Assembly (NCBI GenBank): GCA_018668635.1
Contig: JABJCN010000128.1
Location: forward strand, 1 to 36,213
Direction of reading: 5' to 3'
Origin: Opitutia bacterium
Lineage (GTDB): Bacteria > Verrucomicrobiota > Verrucomicrobiia > Opitutales > JABJCN01
DNA length: 36,213 bases
Part shown: positions 7,506 through 15,983 of the stretch, one piece after another
How positions within the stretch are numbered: the stretch's first letter is position 1
Layout of the letters: each line of letters opens with the position of its first letter
The notes under the pieces: generated by a model
Seen by the model: the letters and a program-made list of their open reading frames with translations, nothing else
Databases searched by the model: none
Told to the model about the DNA's origin: nothing
Program-made: the position numbers and the translations under genes

Positions 7506-8306
7506 TCATAAAAGCGGTTGCACTGTCGGACTATAACAAGTGGTCCGACCGCCGATGGTTTCACGGACAAGTGGTTTTCCTGATTTTGGGCAGATACCTC
7601 CGTCCTTCCAGCGGTGAGAAAAAAGCCAATGAAGAGGAGGTGTTCCCCAGTTGGTACTGATAACATCCAATGCATCTCTTGAAACTTGTTTGGAAAAAAA
7701 ATAGAGAGAAAGTGATTCGGTGTCAGTCAGTTTTCCTCCTCGTGTAGAAGGATGGAGACCAGCTCGCCAAAGAATTTCGTCTGCCATCCAGTTGCCGATG
7801 CCCGGGAAAAAACGTTGATCCAGAAGGATGGCCTTTAAGGCAGATCGAGCTCGGCGATGAAGTGCCTCACGGACATAGTTTATATCAAAATTATCATCCA
7901 GTAATTGCGGGGGAAGGGAAGTCCACCAGTCAGGATGTTTTTCCCCAAGATGGAGACGTACTGCCCCGAATTGTCTAGGATCCTCAAATGCGAGGATTGT
8001 GTTCCTGTTGAAAAGAACCAAATGGTCGTGCTTGGCTGGACGATAGTTATTGACTGTCGAAAAAAGCTTGCCGGACATACCTAGATGCAAACCGATCCAG
8101 ACGCCGCCTGAAAAGCCAAAAAGCATCTGCTTTCCATGGGCATGGGAAGTACGAAGAATTTTCCCGGAAAGATGATCGGCAAGTAAAAGCGCGTCAGTTG
8201 TTCGAAAAATACGCTTTTGCGCGTGGACATGAACTTTCTCTATCCGCTCCCCCACCCCAGTATTCCATTGCTTACGGTAAAATTCGACTTCAGCGAGTTC
8301 AGGCAT
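7506..8306 (-). CDS. mutM: Formamidopyrimidine-DNA glycosylase (Fpg/Nei family), zinc-less type
   Basis: The 266-residue enzyme matches Fpg/Nei base-excision glycosylase/AP lyases that remove oxidised bases. Conserved residues are Pro2 and Glu3 at the processed N-terminus (MPELAEVE), the catalytic Lys59 in AHGKQML, the loop DPRQFG (109-114), and GIGNWMADEILW with Asn172 in the helix-two-turn-helix. The finger Arg254 is kept in GGRTT. The C-terminal finger has the normal spacing C-x2-C-x16-C-x2-C, but only Cys239 remains; the other positions are Ser242, Ser259 and Val262, so zinc cannot be bound in the usual way. This recalls zinc-less NEIL1/plant Fpg enzymes. Substrate preference (Fpg or Nei) cannot be fixed from sequence, so the symbol is provisional. 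It is monocistronic or cotranscribed with the MORN gene, and diverges from the 8476 cassette. Confidence 0.9.
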   Translation of the reverse strand: MPELAEVEFYRKQWNTGVGERIEKVHVHAQKRIFRTTDALLLADHLSGKILRTSHAHGKQMLFGFSGGVWIGLHLGMSGKLFSTVNNYRPAKHDHLVLFNRNTILAFEDPRQFGAVRLHLGEKHPDWWTSLPPQLLDDNFDINYVREALHRRARSALKAILLDQRFFPGIGNWMADEILWRAGLHPSTRGGKLTDTESLSLYFFSKQVSRDALDVISTNWGTPPLHWLFSHRWKDGGICPKSGKPLVRETIGGRTTCYSPTVQPLL

Positions 8307-8475
8307 CGATTCGATTTCCAGAGGTTATCTACAATTGAGAGGTTGAAATCCCCAAAAATGGTGAGTTTTAGATATTCTTTTTTTCCGTTGATTTCAAAAT
8401 AAGCATTCCTAGTTTGGATCGTCCCCCGAAGAAGGCAACCCACCCTTTAACAACCCAATCTTCAAATATTTAATT

Positions 8476-9555
8476 ATGAGTATAAAAGTAGGCATTATTG
8501 GCGCAGGAGGTATGATGCAGTACCACGCTGCCGGATTTATACAAGGCGGTGCCGAGATAACTGCAGTCACCGACATGAACCTTGCCGCCGCAGAAAAGGC
8601 AGCCATGGAGTTTGGCGCCAAGCCATTTAGTGATCCAGCAAAAATGTTGGCTGAAGCAGATATCGATGCCGTGACAATCATCACCCCGAATAAATTTCAC
8701 AAGCCACTGGCTATTCAGGCGATGGATGCCGGCATGCATGTCTTCTGTGAGAAACCCCCGGCTCTAAACGCGGAAGAGGTCAAGGAAATGAAGGATGCCG
8801 CTGAAAAAGCAGGCAAAGTGCTTATGTTCAATTTTAATAATCGCGCCCGGCCAGAGTCCTATGCCATGATGGATTATATTAATTCGGGGGATGTTGGCAC
8901 TATTAATTCTGCACAATGCCAATGGATTCGGCGTACCGGTATTCCTGGCTTTGGTGGATGGTTTACAAACAAGGCCTTGTCCGGCGGGGGACCATTGATC
9001 GATCTCCTCCATATGTTGGACCTTGGCTTATTTTTTATGGGTTGCCCTGAACCTGAATGGGTTCTTGCACAGACATTTGACAACTTTATTCAGAATAAGG
9101 GCTTCAAGGGGCCTTGGGGCATCCCTGATGTAGCTGATGGTGTAACAGACGTCGAAAGTGCCGTTCACGCCATGATAAGATTTAAGGGAGGACAGGTTGT
9201 CACTTTTCGAAATTCTTGGGCGGAGATGATTCATCGAGAAGAAGTTTCTGTCGTTTTCCAAGGCAGTAAAGCTGGCGGCAAAGTTGAGCGACTTTTTGGA
9301 ACCGATGGACTTGATGAGACTGCGATCGATACATGCGAACTCTATGTTCAGGAAAATGGTAATTCTGTTAATCGAACTATTATTGCCGAAGCGTGCGAAG
9401 ATATGGGACGCATACGTTCCGCGGAAAACTTCATCCGTACCATCAATGATGAAGAAAAACCCTTAAATACCCCCGACCAAGCTCTTGGACTCATGAAAAT
9501 TATAGATGCAACTTATCAATCAGCTCAAAGTGGAACTCCCGTGCAAATCTCATAA
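8476..9555 (+). CDS. Gfo/Idh/MocA-family oxidoreductase
   Basis: This is a 359-residue NAD(P)-dependent dehydrogenase of the Gfo/Idh/MocA family. The Rossmann loop IGAGGMMQYH is at 8-17, and the catalytic-site motif CEKPPAL contains Glu92, Lys93 and Pro94. The C-terminal alpha/beta domain includes GGWFTNKALSGGGPLIDLLH, whose acidic and His residues are typical of the family active site. It is the first gene of a three-gene plus-strand cassette, 43 bases before the TIM-barrel isomerase. The start ATG is preceded by an A/T-rich leader and no Shine-Dalgarno. Such cassettes usually oxidise and rearrange sugars or cyclitols (for example 3-keto-sugar routes); the substrate here is unknown. Confidence 0.9.
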   Translation: MSIKVGIIGAGGMMQYHAAGFIQGGAEITAVTDMNLAAAEKAAMEFGAKPFSDPAKMLAEADIDAVTIITPNKFHKPLAIQAMDAGMHVFCEKPPALNAEEVKEMKDAAEKAGKVLMFNFNNRARPESYAMMDYINSGDVGTINSAQCQWIRRTGIPGFGGWFTNKALSGGGPLIDLLHMLDLGLFFMGCPEPEWVLAQTFDNFIQNKGFKGPWGIPDVADGVTDVESAVHAMIRFKGGQVVTFRNSWAEMIHREEVSVVFQGSKAGGKVERLFGTDGLDETAIDTCELYVQENGNSVNRTIIAEACEDMGRIRSAENFIRTINDEEKPLNTPDQALGLMKIIDATYQSAQSGTPVQIS

Positions 9556-9598
9556 TTTAACTGCGAACACATCTACAACCCATTATTATAAATAGATC

Positions 9599-10636
9599 AT
9601 GGCCAGACCCGTAACACTCTTCACCGGCCAATGGGCCGACCTCCCTATTAACGAACTTGCTCCCAAAGCCAAGGAAATGGGCTTCGATGGACTCGAGCTT
9701 GCCTGCTGGGGCGACCACTTTGACGTCGATCAAGCACTGGGCAGTGACAATTATGTTCAGGACAAATGGAAGCTCCTCCAAGATAACAACTTGGAATGTT
9801 TCTCCATTTCCAACCACCTTGTCGGCCAAGCCATCTGTGATTTGATTGACGATCGCCATAAGGCAATCCTATCTCCGGCAATCTGGGGTGATGGAGATCC
9901 CGAAGGTGTTCGTCAACGTGCAGCCTTGGGCATGATTGACACCGCCAAGGCCGCCAGAAAGTTTTTCGATGCAAGACCAGGTGGAAACAATAACTTTCCT
10001 GTGGCAGTAAATGGTTTTACGGGTTCCAGTATCTGGCATTCCATCTACGCCTTCCCGCCCACTGACCAGAATTACTGGAACAAAGGATTTGAAGATTTTG
10101 GTAACCGCTTTGGTCCAATACTAGATGCCTTTGACGCACTGGATGTCAATTTTGCCCTTGAGGTCCATCCAACCGAGATTGCCTTTGACATAGCATCTGC
10201 CGAACGAGCCATCGAGGCAGTCGGAGGCCACAAGCGGTTTGGTTTCAACTATGACCCATCACACCTAGGATACCAAGGAGTCGATTACGTGAAATTCATC
10301 CGTAATTTCTCTGATCGGATCTACCATGTGCATATGAAGGATGTTTGGTGGGGTCATGGCGATGGTTCAGTTGGTGTCTTCGGTGGTCACACCGACTTCA
10401 CAGACCCACGTCGCTTTTGGGACTTCCGCTCTCTTGGTCATGGAGACATCAATTTTGAAGAGATCATTGTTGCCCTTAATGATATAAATTATCAAGGCCC
10501 CCTTTCCATCGAGTGGGAGGATGGCCGAATGGACCGCTTTCATGGTGCTACTGAAGCTTGTGCGTTCACCAAAAAAGTCGATTTCAAGCCCAGTAGCCTC
10601 GCCTTCGATTCCGCCTTTGATAAGGAAAATCAGTAA
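9599..10636 (+). CDS. TIM-barrel sugar phosphate isomerase/epimerase
   Basis: This 345-residue protein belongs to the xylose-isomerase-like/AP-endonuclease-2 TIM-barrel superfamily, whose members isomerise or epimerise sugars, hydroxypyruvate or inosose, or act as dehydratases. Likely metal ligands are Glu188 (ALEVHPTE), Asp219 and His222 ([10 protein letters not shown]), His245 (HVHMKDVW) and Glu305 ([10 protein letters not shown]). The N-terminal strand [10 protein letters not shown] and [15 protein letters not shown] are typical of the family. It lies between two Gfo/Idh/MocA oxidoreductases (gaps of 43 and 30 bases), which strongly suggests that the oxidised sugar made by one of them is its substrate. 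The exact reaction cannot be assigned from sequence. Confidence 0.88.
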   Translation: MARPVTLFTGQWADLPINELAPKAKEMGFDGLELACWGDHFDVDQALGSDNYVQDKWKLLQDNNLECFSISNHLVGQAICDLIDDRHKAILSPAIWGDGDPEGVRQRAALGMIDTAKAARKFFDARPGGNNNFPVAVNGFTGSSIWHSIYAFPPTDQNYWNKGFEDFGNRFGPILDAFDALDVNFALEVHPTEIAFDIASAERAIEAVGGHKRFGFNYDPSHLGYQGVDYVKFIRNFSDRIYHVHMKDVWWGHGDGSVGVFGGHTDFTDPRRFWDFRSLGHGDINFEEIIVALNDINYQGPLSIEWEDGRMDRFHGATEACAFTKKVDFKPSSLAFDSAFDKENQ

Positions 10637-10666
10637 AAAAAGGAACTCCAGCCCGAGATAATTATT

Positions 10667-11830
10667 ATGAAAAGAAAACTACGCATGGGAATGGTCGGTG
10701 GCGGTCGTGGCGCCTTTATTGGTGGCGTTCATCGGCGCGCTGCAGCTCTCGATGGAGGTATTGATCTCGTCGCTGGAGCCTTCTCTTCCGAACCGAAAAA
10801 ATCAAAACTATCCGGAAAAGACCTGTTTATCGACCCCAAGAGGGTATATGGTTCCTACAAGGAGATGGCAAAGAAGGAAGCAGCTCTTCCTGCGAATGAG
10901 CGTATAGACTTCGTGACTATAGTGGTTCAAAACTACCTACACTTTGAGGTAGCCAAGACTTTTCTTGAGGCAGGGTTTAATGTAATCTGTGACAAGCCTG
11001 TTACTCTTGACCTTTCGCAAGCTCGTGAGCTGAGAAAAATCATAAAAAAAACCAAGAAGGTCTTTGCGTTAACCCATAACTATACGGGTTATCCAATGGT
11101 TAAGCTTGCCCGAGAAATGGTAGAAAAAGGAAATCTTGGAGAAATCATAAAGGTCGTCTGCGAATACCCGCAGGGCTATGCGATTACCGCACTCACGGGC
11201 GAAGACAAGGCAATTGCCAATTGGCGCGCAAACCCAAAAATTGCCGGTATTTCCAATTGCATGGGCGACATCGGCACGCATGCAGAAAATTTGGTGCATT
11301 ACATTACGGGCCTTGAAATCGACAAGCTTTGCGCCGACCTCTCGGTGAATATCCCTGGTCGCACTCTTGATGATGACGGGAACGTCCTCGTTCGTTTTAA
11401 GGGAGGTGCCAAGGGTATTATTTATGCCTCCCAAGTCTCAAATGGTGACGAGAATGACCTCAACATCCGCGTCTATGGGACGAAACAATCCCTTGAATGG
11501 CATCAGGAGGATCCGAATGAGCTAATAGTTAAGGATGCACGTGTTCCCCGTCAAATTTATCGCCGAGGAAATGACTACGTGAAAGGTGCTGCTGCCGCAA
11601 ATACTCGAATCCCATTCGGCCACCCCGAAGGTTTTATTGAAGCCTTTGCCAACGTCTATAATGCCGCAGCCATTGCAATCCATGATGAATTGGCAGGCAA
11701 GTTTCCTCGTAAATCAGGGTATGATTTTCCTGACATTCGCGATGGTATCATCGGAATGGCATTCATTGAGACTGTCGTGAAAAGCTCCAAGGCCAAGGAA
11801 AAGTGGATTAAGTTTCCCCGCATCAGCTAG
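10667..11830 (+). CDS. Gfo/Idh/MocA-family oxidoreductase
   Basis: This second dehydrogenase of the cassette has 387 residues. The Rossmann loop is MVGGGRGAFIGG (9-20) and the catalytic motif is CDKPVTLD, with Asp109, Lys110 and Pro111; Asp replacing Glu in the EKP motif is common in the family. The C-terminal domain carries SNCMGDIGTHAENL, with Asp and His as candidate active-site residues. It differs enough from the 8476 protein (insertions near residues 45-75) that the two are not a recent duplication. It is the last gene of the cassette, and its stop is 14 bases from the convergent purN stop, so the purN 3' end must serve as the termination zone. The substrate is unknown. Confidence 0.9.
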   Translation: MKRKLRMGMVGGGRGAFIGGVHRRAAALDGGIDLVAGAFSSEPKKSKLSGKDLFIDPKRVYGSYKEMAKKEAALPANERIDFVTIVVQNYLHFEVAKTFLEAGFNVICDKPVTLDLSQARELRKIIKKTKKVFALTHNYTGYPMVKLAREMVEKGNLGEIIKVVCEYPQGYAITALTGEDKAIANWRANPKIAGISNCMGDIGTHAENLVHYITGLEIDKLCADLSVNIPGRTLDDDGNVLVRFKGGAKGIIYASQVSNGDENDLNIRVYGTKQSLEWHQEDPNELIVKDARVPRQIYRRGNDYVKGAAAANTRIPFGHPEGFIEAFANVYNAAAIAIHDELAGKFPRKSGYDFPDIRDGIIGMAFIETVVKSSKAKEKWIKFPRIS

Positions 11831-11844
11831 AGCTTCTTAAATAC

Positions 11845-12441
11845 TCAGTTTTTTTCTGGAAAAGCTATTTGACCCAAGCTCAGACGCCGAATGACATCCG
11901 GGAGTAGTTTGTGCTCCGCGGCATGAACTTTTAACTCCAATGAGTCGAGAGTATCATTTGGCTCAATGCGCACAGCTGTTTGGTCGATAATTGGACCAGC
12001 ATCAACCGTAGGCGTAACCCAGTGAACAGTGCATCCTGAATATTTTGCGCCATGCTCGAATGACTGACGAATGGAGTGAAGGCCAGAAAATGAAGGCAGT
12101 AAACTCGGGTGCAAATTGATAATACGCCCAGAAAAGGCGTTGATAAAAGGGGGCTTCAAAACACGAAGGAGGCCCGCCAAAACAATGAGGTCTGGCTCCC
12201 AGAGGCGAATACGATCAATCCAAGATTGTTCTGCTTCCCCCTCCAATTTTGTCCTAAATAATCCAGGGTGAAGATACTCACCGGGGATACCCATGATTGC
12301 GGCATGATCAAGAAACTGGACCCCCTCCCTATCTGTTCCAAGAGCAGTCGCTTGTGCGTCCCCAAGAAGACCGGCCTTCTGAGCTTCAAGGATAGCCTTG
12401 GCATTGGTGCCTGAACCGGAGCCCAAAATGATGAATCGCAT
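11845..12441 (-). CDS. purN: Phosphoribosylglycinamide formyltransferase (GART)
   Basis: The enzyme transfers the formyl group of 10-formyl-tetrahydrofolate to GAR in de novo purine synthesis. The 198-residue length fits the family. Visible motifs are the phosphate-binding GSGSGTN (8-13), the catalytic loop IINLHPSLLPSFSG with Asn109 and His111, and SGCTVHWVTPTVDAGPII with Asp147; their spacing matches the E. coli Asn106-His108-Asp144 triad with an offset of three. It is the last gene of the minus-strand run manA-grpE-dnaJ-rfaE2-purN, 45 bases after the heptose adenylyltransferase. No other purine gene is nearby. Confidence 0.95.
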   Translation of the reverse strand: MRFIILGSGSGTNAKAILEAQKAGLLGDAQATALGTDREGVQFLDHAAIMGIPGEYLHPGLFRTKLEGEAEQSWIDRIRLWEPDLIVLAGLLRVLKPPFINAFSGRIINLHPSLLPSFSGLHSIRQSFEHGAKYSGCTVHWVTPTVDAGPIIDQTAVRIEPNDTLDSLELKVHAAEHKLLPDVIRRLSLGQIAFPEKN

Positions 12442-12486
12442 AAACCAGTGGTTTGTAGAAGTTTTAAAATACCAGCTAGTGAAAAA

Positions 12487-12990
12487 CTATTTGGCTTCGC
12501 CTATTCGCTCTATCAATCCCGTTGTGCTGAAGCCTTCAAGAAAAGGCAGGAAATTAATTTGGGCACCGACCTGATCGAGTGCATGCTTCTCTTGGCGGTC
12601 CAATGAGTCCAGAGTATAGTCCCCTGCTTTTACATAGACATCTGGTTTGAATGTTTCAATTTCATGATTCAGCCGAGCGGAATGAAAAAGAAATATACCC
12701 GCTACACAGTCCAATGCAGCAAGGGAGTAGGCGCGGAAAGCCTCGGGCAGTATGGGGCGTTTTGAGCCCTTGAGTTCCTGTATGCTGGTATCACCGTTCA
12801 ATGCAACCCAAAGCTTGGAGCCCAATTTCGCGGCTTCTTTGAGAAAAAAAATATGACCAGGATGCAGGAGGTCAAAACAGCCGTTTGTAAGGACAATTGT
12901 TTGATGATGGTACTCGGGGCGATTGCGGATGGACGCGGCTTTTTCCAGAGTGAAAAGCTTCGGGTTTTCAGGAAGGTGCTCTGGATTCAC
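12487..12990 (-). CDS. rfaE2: D-glycero-beta-D-manno-heptose 1-phosphate adenylyltransferase (RfaE2 type)
   Basis: This 167-residue nucleotidyltransferase makes ADP-heptose for LPS inner core synthesis. It shows TNGCFDLLHPGH (35-46) with the HxGH nucleotide-binding motif, the KRPILPE segment, VYVKAGDYT, and FSTTGLIERI (154-163), a variant of the family's STTxII ending. In E. coli this activity is the C-terminal half of the bifunctional HldE; here it stands alone and the kinase half is not in the window. The start is GTG at 12990, 24 bases after the dnaJ stop, with no Shine-Dalgarno. Its presence implies a heptose-containing LPS. Confidence 0.92.
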   Translation of the reverse strand: MNPEHLPENPKLFTLEKAASIRNRPEYHHQTIVLTNGCFDLLHPGHIFFLKEAAKLGSKLWVALNGDTSIQELKGSKRPILPEAFRAYSLAALDCVAGIFLFHSARLNHEIETFKPDVYVKAGDYTLDSLDRQEKHALDQVGAQINFLPFLEGFSTTGLIERIGEAK

Positions 12991-13014
12991 GTTATGTTTT
13001 CGGAGGTTTGGTTT

Positions 13015-14199
13015 CTATAAGTCTTCAAAAAAGCGTTTGGCCTTGGCCCAAAATGTTTCACCAATAGGATTAGTCGCGTCCCCACAAAGATCTGCAAACT
13101 CCTCGAGCTTTTCACGCTGATCTCGAGTTAATTTTTTGGGTACATCAATTGTGACTCGAATAAGCTGGTTTCCACGACGACCAGACCGAAGATTTGGCAA
13201 ACCATGACCTCGAAGTTTAAATAGTTGGTTGGATTGGGTGCTGGCGGGTATTTTTAAGTTTACCTTACCAGAAAGAGTAGGTACCTGCACCGAGCCACCC
13301 AACGTTGCCAAAGTATACTTGATTGGGATTTCACAGAAAAGGTCATCCCCGTGGCGCTCAAAGATTTCATGCTCCTTGATGTGAATCATGACATAGAGGT
13401 CACCGGATGGACCTCCCATGACACCAGCTTCTCCATTTCCTTGGGATCGAAGGCGTGAGCCATTGTCAACACCCGCTGGCACCTTGACCTTAACCTTACT
13501 GGTCTGAGTGACTCGTCCCTCTCCATCACAGTCCCGGCATGGATTCTTGATTTGAACACCACTGCCACGACAGTCTGGGCAAGTTTGCTGGAAACTAATA
13601 AAACCTCGAGAAGAAGATACTTGGCCCAAGCCACCACAAGTTGAGCAGCTATCAAGCCCACTACCATCAGCAGCTCCAGACCCTGAACAACTGCCACAAG
13701 CAACTGGACGCCGGTATTTTATTTCCCTGTCAGCTCCTTGGGCTGCCTCACGCAATGTAATTTCAAGATCATAACGCAGGTCATGGCCACCCGCAGCACC
13801 TCCTTCTTGAGAACGACCCCGGCGACCACCGCCACCAAAAATATCATCAAAAATTCCGCCGCCTGCAGTGCCACCGCCACTGCCACCGCCAAATACCTCC
13901 CGAAAAATATCAAAGGGGTCATGAAATCCGCCACTACCACCGCCGCCACCAGCACCAGCATAAGCTCCACCCGGTTGAAAGGCTGCATGGCCAAAGCGAT
14001 CATAAGCAGCACGCTTCTCCTGGTCTTTCAGTACTTCATAGGCTTGTGATGCCTCCTTAAACTTTTCTTCTGCTGCCTTGTCTCCAGGGTTCTTGTCTGG
14101 ATGATATTTGACGGCCAACTTCCTGTAGGCCTTTTTAAGTTTATCGGCATCAGCTTCTCTGGAGACTCCTAGAATCTCATAGTAATCTTGCTTGGCCAT
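13015..14199 (-). CDS. dnaJ: Chaperone DnaJ (Hsp40), type A
   Basis: DnaJ delivers unfolded clients to DnaK and stimulates its ATPase. Domains in order are the J-domain (about 1-70, HPD at 33-35), a long Gly/Phe-rich linker (about 75-140, with runs of glycine), four CxxCxGxG zinc repeats ([32 protein letters not shown]), and the two C-terminal client-binding beta domains. At 394 residues it is full length. It follows grpE by 40 bases. dnaK is not in the window, so the usual grpE-dnaK-dnaJ order is split. Confidence 0.97.
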   Translation of the reverse strand: MAKQDYYEILGVSREADADKLKKAYRKLAVKYHPDKNPGDKAAEEKFKEASQAYEVLKDQEKRAAYDRFGHAAFQPGGAYAGAGGGGGSGGFHDPFDIFREVFGGGSGGGTAGGGIFDDIFGGGGRRGRSQEGGAAGGHDLRYDLEITLREAAQGADREIKYRRPVACGSCSGSGAADGSGLDSCSTCGGLGQVSSSRGFISFQQTCPDCRGSGVQIKNPCRDCDGEGRVTQTSKVKVKVPAGVDNGSRLRSQGNGEAGVMGGPSGDLYVMIHIKEHEIFERHGDDLFCEIPIKYTLATLGGSVQVPTLSGKVNLKIPASTQSNQLFKLRGHGLPNLRSGRRGNQLIRVTIDVPKKLTRDQREKLEEFADLCGDATNPIGETFWAKAKRFFEDL

Positions 14200-14239
14200 G
14201 GTTCAAATAGCTAATTTTAAATGAGTGAGCAGGATTGAT

Positions 14240-14839
14240 TCAGCCTTCAGCACCAGATGGGGCTTCTTCTTGTCCCATCGGTCCTGTAGATACAACAACA
14301 GATGCTGGCCTCAAAAGTTTTTCCTTAAAGTAGTATCCTATTCGGACGGTTTCCAGAATATGTCCCTCTGCAAAATCATCGCTGGCAAGTTGAGAAACAC
14401 TCTCGTGTAGTTTCGGATCAAATGCATCGCCAACCGGATCCGACTCTGCCAAACCACGCTGGCCAAGGATATTTTTAAATTGTTCAAGAACCAGGGTAAA
14501 TCCCTGAGTGATATCCTTGGCCTCTGGGTGGTTTTCTGCAGCTTGAAGACCAAGCTTAAGGGTGTCGATTGCCGGCAGAAGATCTTCGATTAGAAAAGCC
14601 TCGGTCTCAGCACGAAGGTCTTCTCTCTCACGCATGGTGCGCTTGCGATAATTTTCAAAATCTGCTGCCTTGCGAAGTAAACGCTGTTGAAGGTCCTCCT
14701 TGTCCTCGTGTAACGTTTCAAGCCGAGCCTGTAGTTCAGCACTTGGGTCTAAACCCTCATCTGGTTGCACGTCCAAGGGTTCCACTGGAGCTTCCTCAGG
14801 GGATACTTCTGGAGAGTTGTTGGAAGATTCGTTGTCCAT
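14240..14839 (-). CDS. grpE: Nucleotide exchange factor GrpE
   Basis: GrpE releases ADP from DnaK. The 199-residue protein has an acidic, disordered N-terminus (about 1-35), a long dimerising helix, and the C-terminal beta domain. The family signature is recognisable in RKAADFENYRKRTMRE, in LLPAIDTLKLGLQ, and in ILETVRIGYYFKEKLLRPA near the C-terminus, the last close to the PROSITE-type GrpE pattern. It is the second gene in the minus-strand run, 68 bases after manA and 40 before dnaJ. The gap to manA contains an inverted repeat (14878-14896). No CIRCE element was found. Confidence 0.95.
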   Translation of the reverse strand: MDNESSNNSPEVSPEEAPVEPLDVQPDEGLDPSAELQARLETLHEDKEDLQQRLLRKAADFENYRKRTMREREDLRAETEAFLIEDLLPAIDTLKLGLQAAENHPEAKDITQGFTLVLEQFKNILGQRGLAESDPVGDAFDPKLHESVSQLASDDFAEGHILETVRIGYYFKEKLLRPASVVVSTGPMGQEEAPSGAEG

Positions 14840-14877
14840 ACCGTGAATATAATTATAAAAATGGAGCGATGGCGTTT

Positions 14878-14896
14878 ACGTTAAGTTCATTAACGT
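14878..14896. repeat. Inverted repeat between manA and grpE
   Basis: A perfect 7-bp inverted repeat ACGTTAA/TTAACGT with a 5-nt spacer lies in the 68-bp manA-grpE gap. On the minus strand it follows the manA stop by about 12 bases but has no T-tract, so it could be an operator or a processing/attenuation hairpin. It is not CIRCE. Confidence 0.35.
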
Positions 14897-14907
14897 GGCG
14901 AGTTTTT

Positions 14908-15885
14908 TTAACAAAAACGATCCGTTACCAGCACAAGAGCATCCTTTTCTGCAACGAAATCTATTTCTGCAGAAAAAGGCAAAAGCACGTTGTCTCCGCG
15001 GCCAAGAATAGCCCCGGTACCGACCTCGAGTAATGATCCACTTACAATATGAAGTAGTCTCACATCTTCATATGCTGACCATTTAAGCCGACCTGTCACA
15101 GACTCCAAAAGATACCGGGTTATACGAAACTCTTTGCAGTCAGCAAGAAGCTCTTTTTTTCCAGTATCAACAGGAAAACGCAGAGGCTCAGGCTCGTAAT
15201 CACTAAAATCAATACAATGTAGAGACTCCTCAACATGTAATTGCCGGGGTTTGCCCTCCAGTCCAATCCGACCCCAGTCATAAACCCGATAAGTGGTATC
15301 CGAATTCTGTTGGATTTCGAGGATAAGGTTCCCGGCATCAATGGCATGAAGGCGCCCGCTCTCAACCAAAAGGGAATCACCAGGGCATACATCAAACGAG
15401 TGAACGCAATCTTCAAGTTGACCTGACTGTAAGGCCTCTTCAAATGTGTTACGAGTAACACCTTCCTTTAGGCCAACAATCAAGGAGGCGCCAGGCTCGG
15501 CCGACGCGACAAACCAGTTCTCTGTCTTTGGTTCTCCGCCAAGATCATTGGCAACAGTGACCGGTGGGTGGACCTGTAGACTTAGTCGCTGGTGGCAATC
15601 CAGCCATTTAACTAAAACAGGAAATGGTTTCGAGGAGTCCCAACCCGGTCCCATGAGTGCCTCGCAATGGGATTTTAATGCTTTTCGCAGTGTCATGCCA
15701 GCTAACGGGCCATTGGCAATTTCTGACTGCGCTTCTTGCCGGTCAACAATTTCCCAGCTTTCCCCTATAGTACGGTTTTCGGGAAGATCCCTGCCAAGAA
15801 GAGTTTTTAAGCCAGTTCCTCCCCAGACTCGATCCATGTAAACAGGGCGGAATTTTAGAAAAGTTAGCTTGTTTCTGTCTTCCAT
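14908..15885 (-). CDS. manA: Mannose-6-phosphate isomerase, class I
   Basis: The enzyme interconverts fructose-6-phosphate and mannose-6-phosphate, feeding GDP-mannose and cell-surface glycan synthesis. This 325-residue protein is of the short bacterial type I form. Zinc-site residues are visible: Gln104 and His106 in LSLQVHPP, Glu122 in PKTENWFV, and His180 in SGRLHAIDAG. The TYRVYDWGR segment is also typical. The N-terminal VWGGTGLKTLLG matches the start of the family. It opens the minus-strand run manA-grpE-dnaJ-rfaE2-purN and diverges from ftsK, with 98 bases between the starts. Confidence 0.93.
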   Translation of the reverse strand: MEDRNKLTFLKFRPVYMDRVWGGTGLKTLLGRDLPENRTIGESWEIVDRQEAQSEIANGPLAGMTLRKALKSHCEALMGPGWDSSKPFPVLVKWLDCHQRLSLQVHPPVTVANDLGGEPKTENWFVASAEPGASLIVGLKEGVTRNTFEEALQSGQLEDCVHSFDVCPGDSLLVESGRLHAIDAGNLILEIQQNSDTTYRVYDWGRIGLEGKPRQLHVEESLHCIDFSDYEPEPLRFPVDTGKKELLADCKEFRITRYLLESVTGRLKWSAYEDVRLLHIVSGSLLEVGTGAILGRGDNVLLPFSAEIDFVAEKDALVLVTDRFC

Positions 15886-15983
15886 TTTTATGCTCTGATC
15901 GTTTTTAGTTGAACATTTTCAATAATTTGGCCATCCATTGGATTGTACCTTGAGACAACTATGAGAGGATTTAACTGAGGAAA

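Noticed and set aside
13738-14049. Plus-strand ORF of 103 codons opposite the dnaJ Gly/Phe linker
   Set aside because: It is a shadow of the repetitive glycine codons of dnaJ; its Ala/Thr/Ser-rich product has no independent support.
14878-14896. Inverted repeat before grpE as a CIRCE heat-shock operator
   Set aside because: CIRCE is TTAGCACTC-N9-GAGTGCTAA; the repeat here is ACGTTAA-N5-TTAACGT, so only a generic inverted repeat is claimed.
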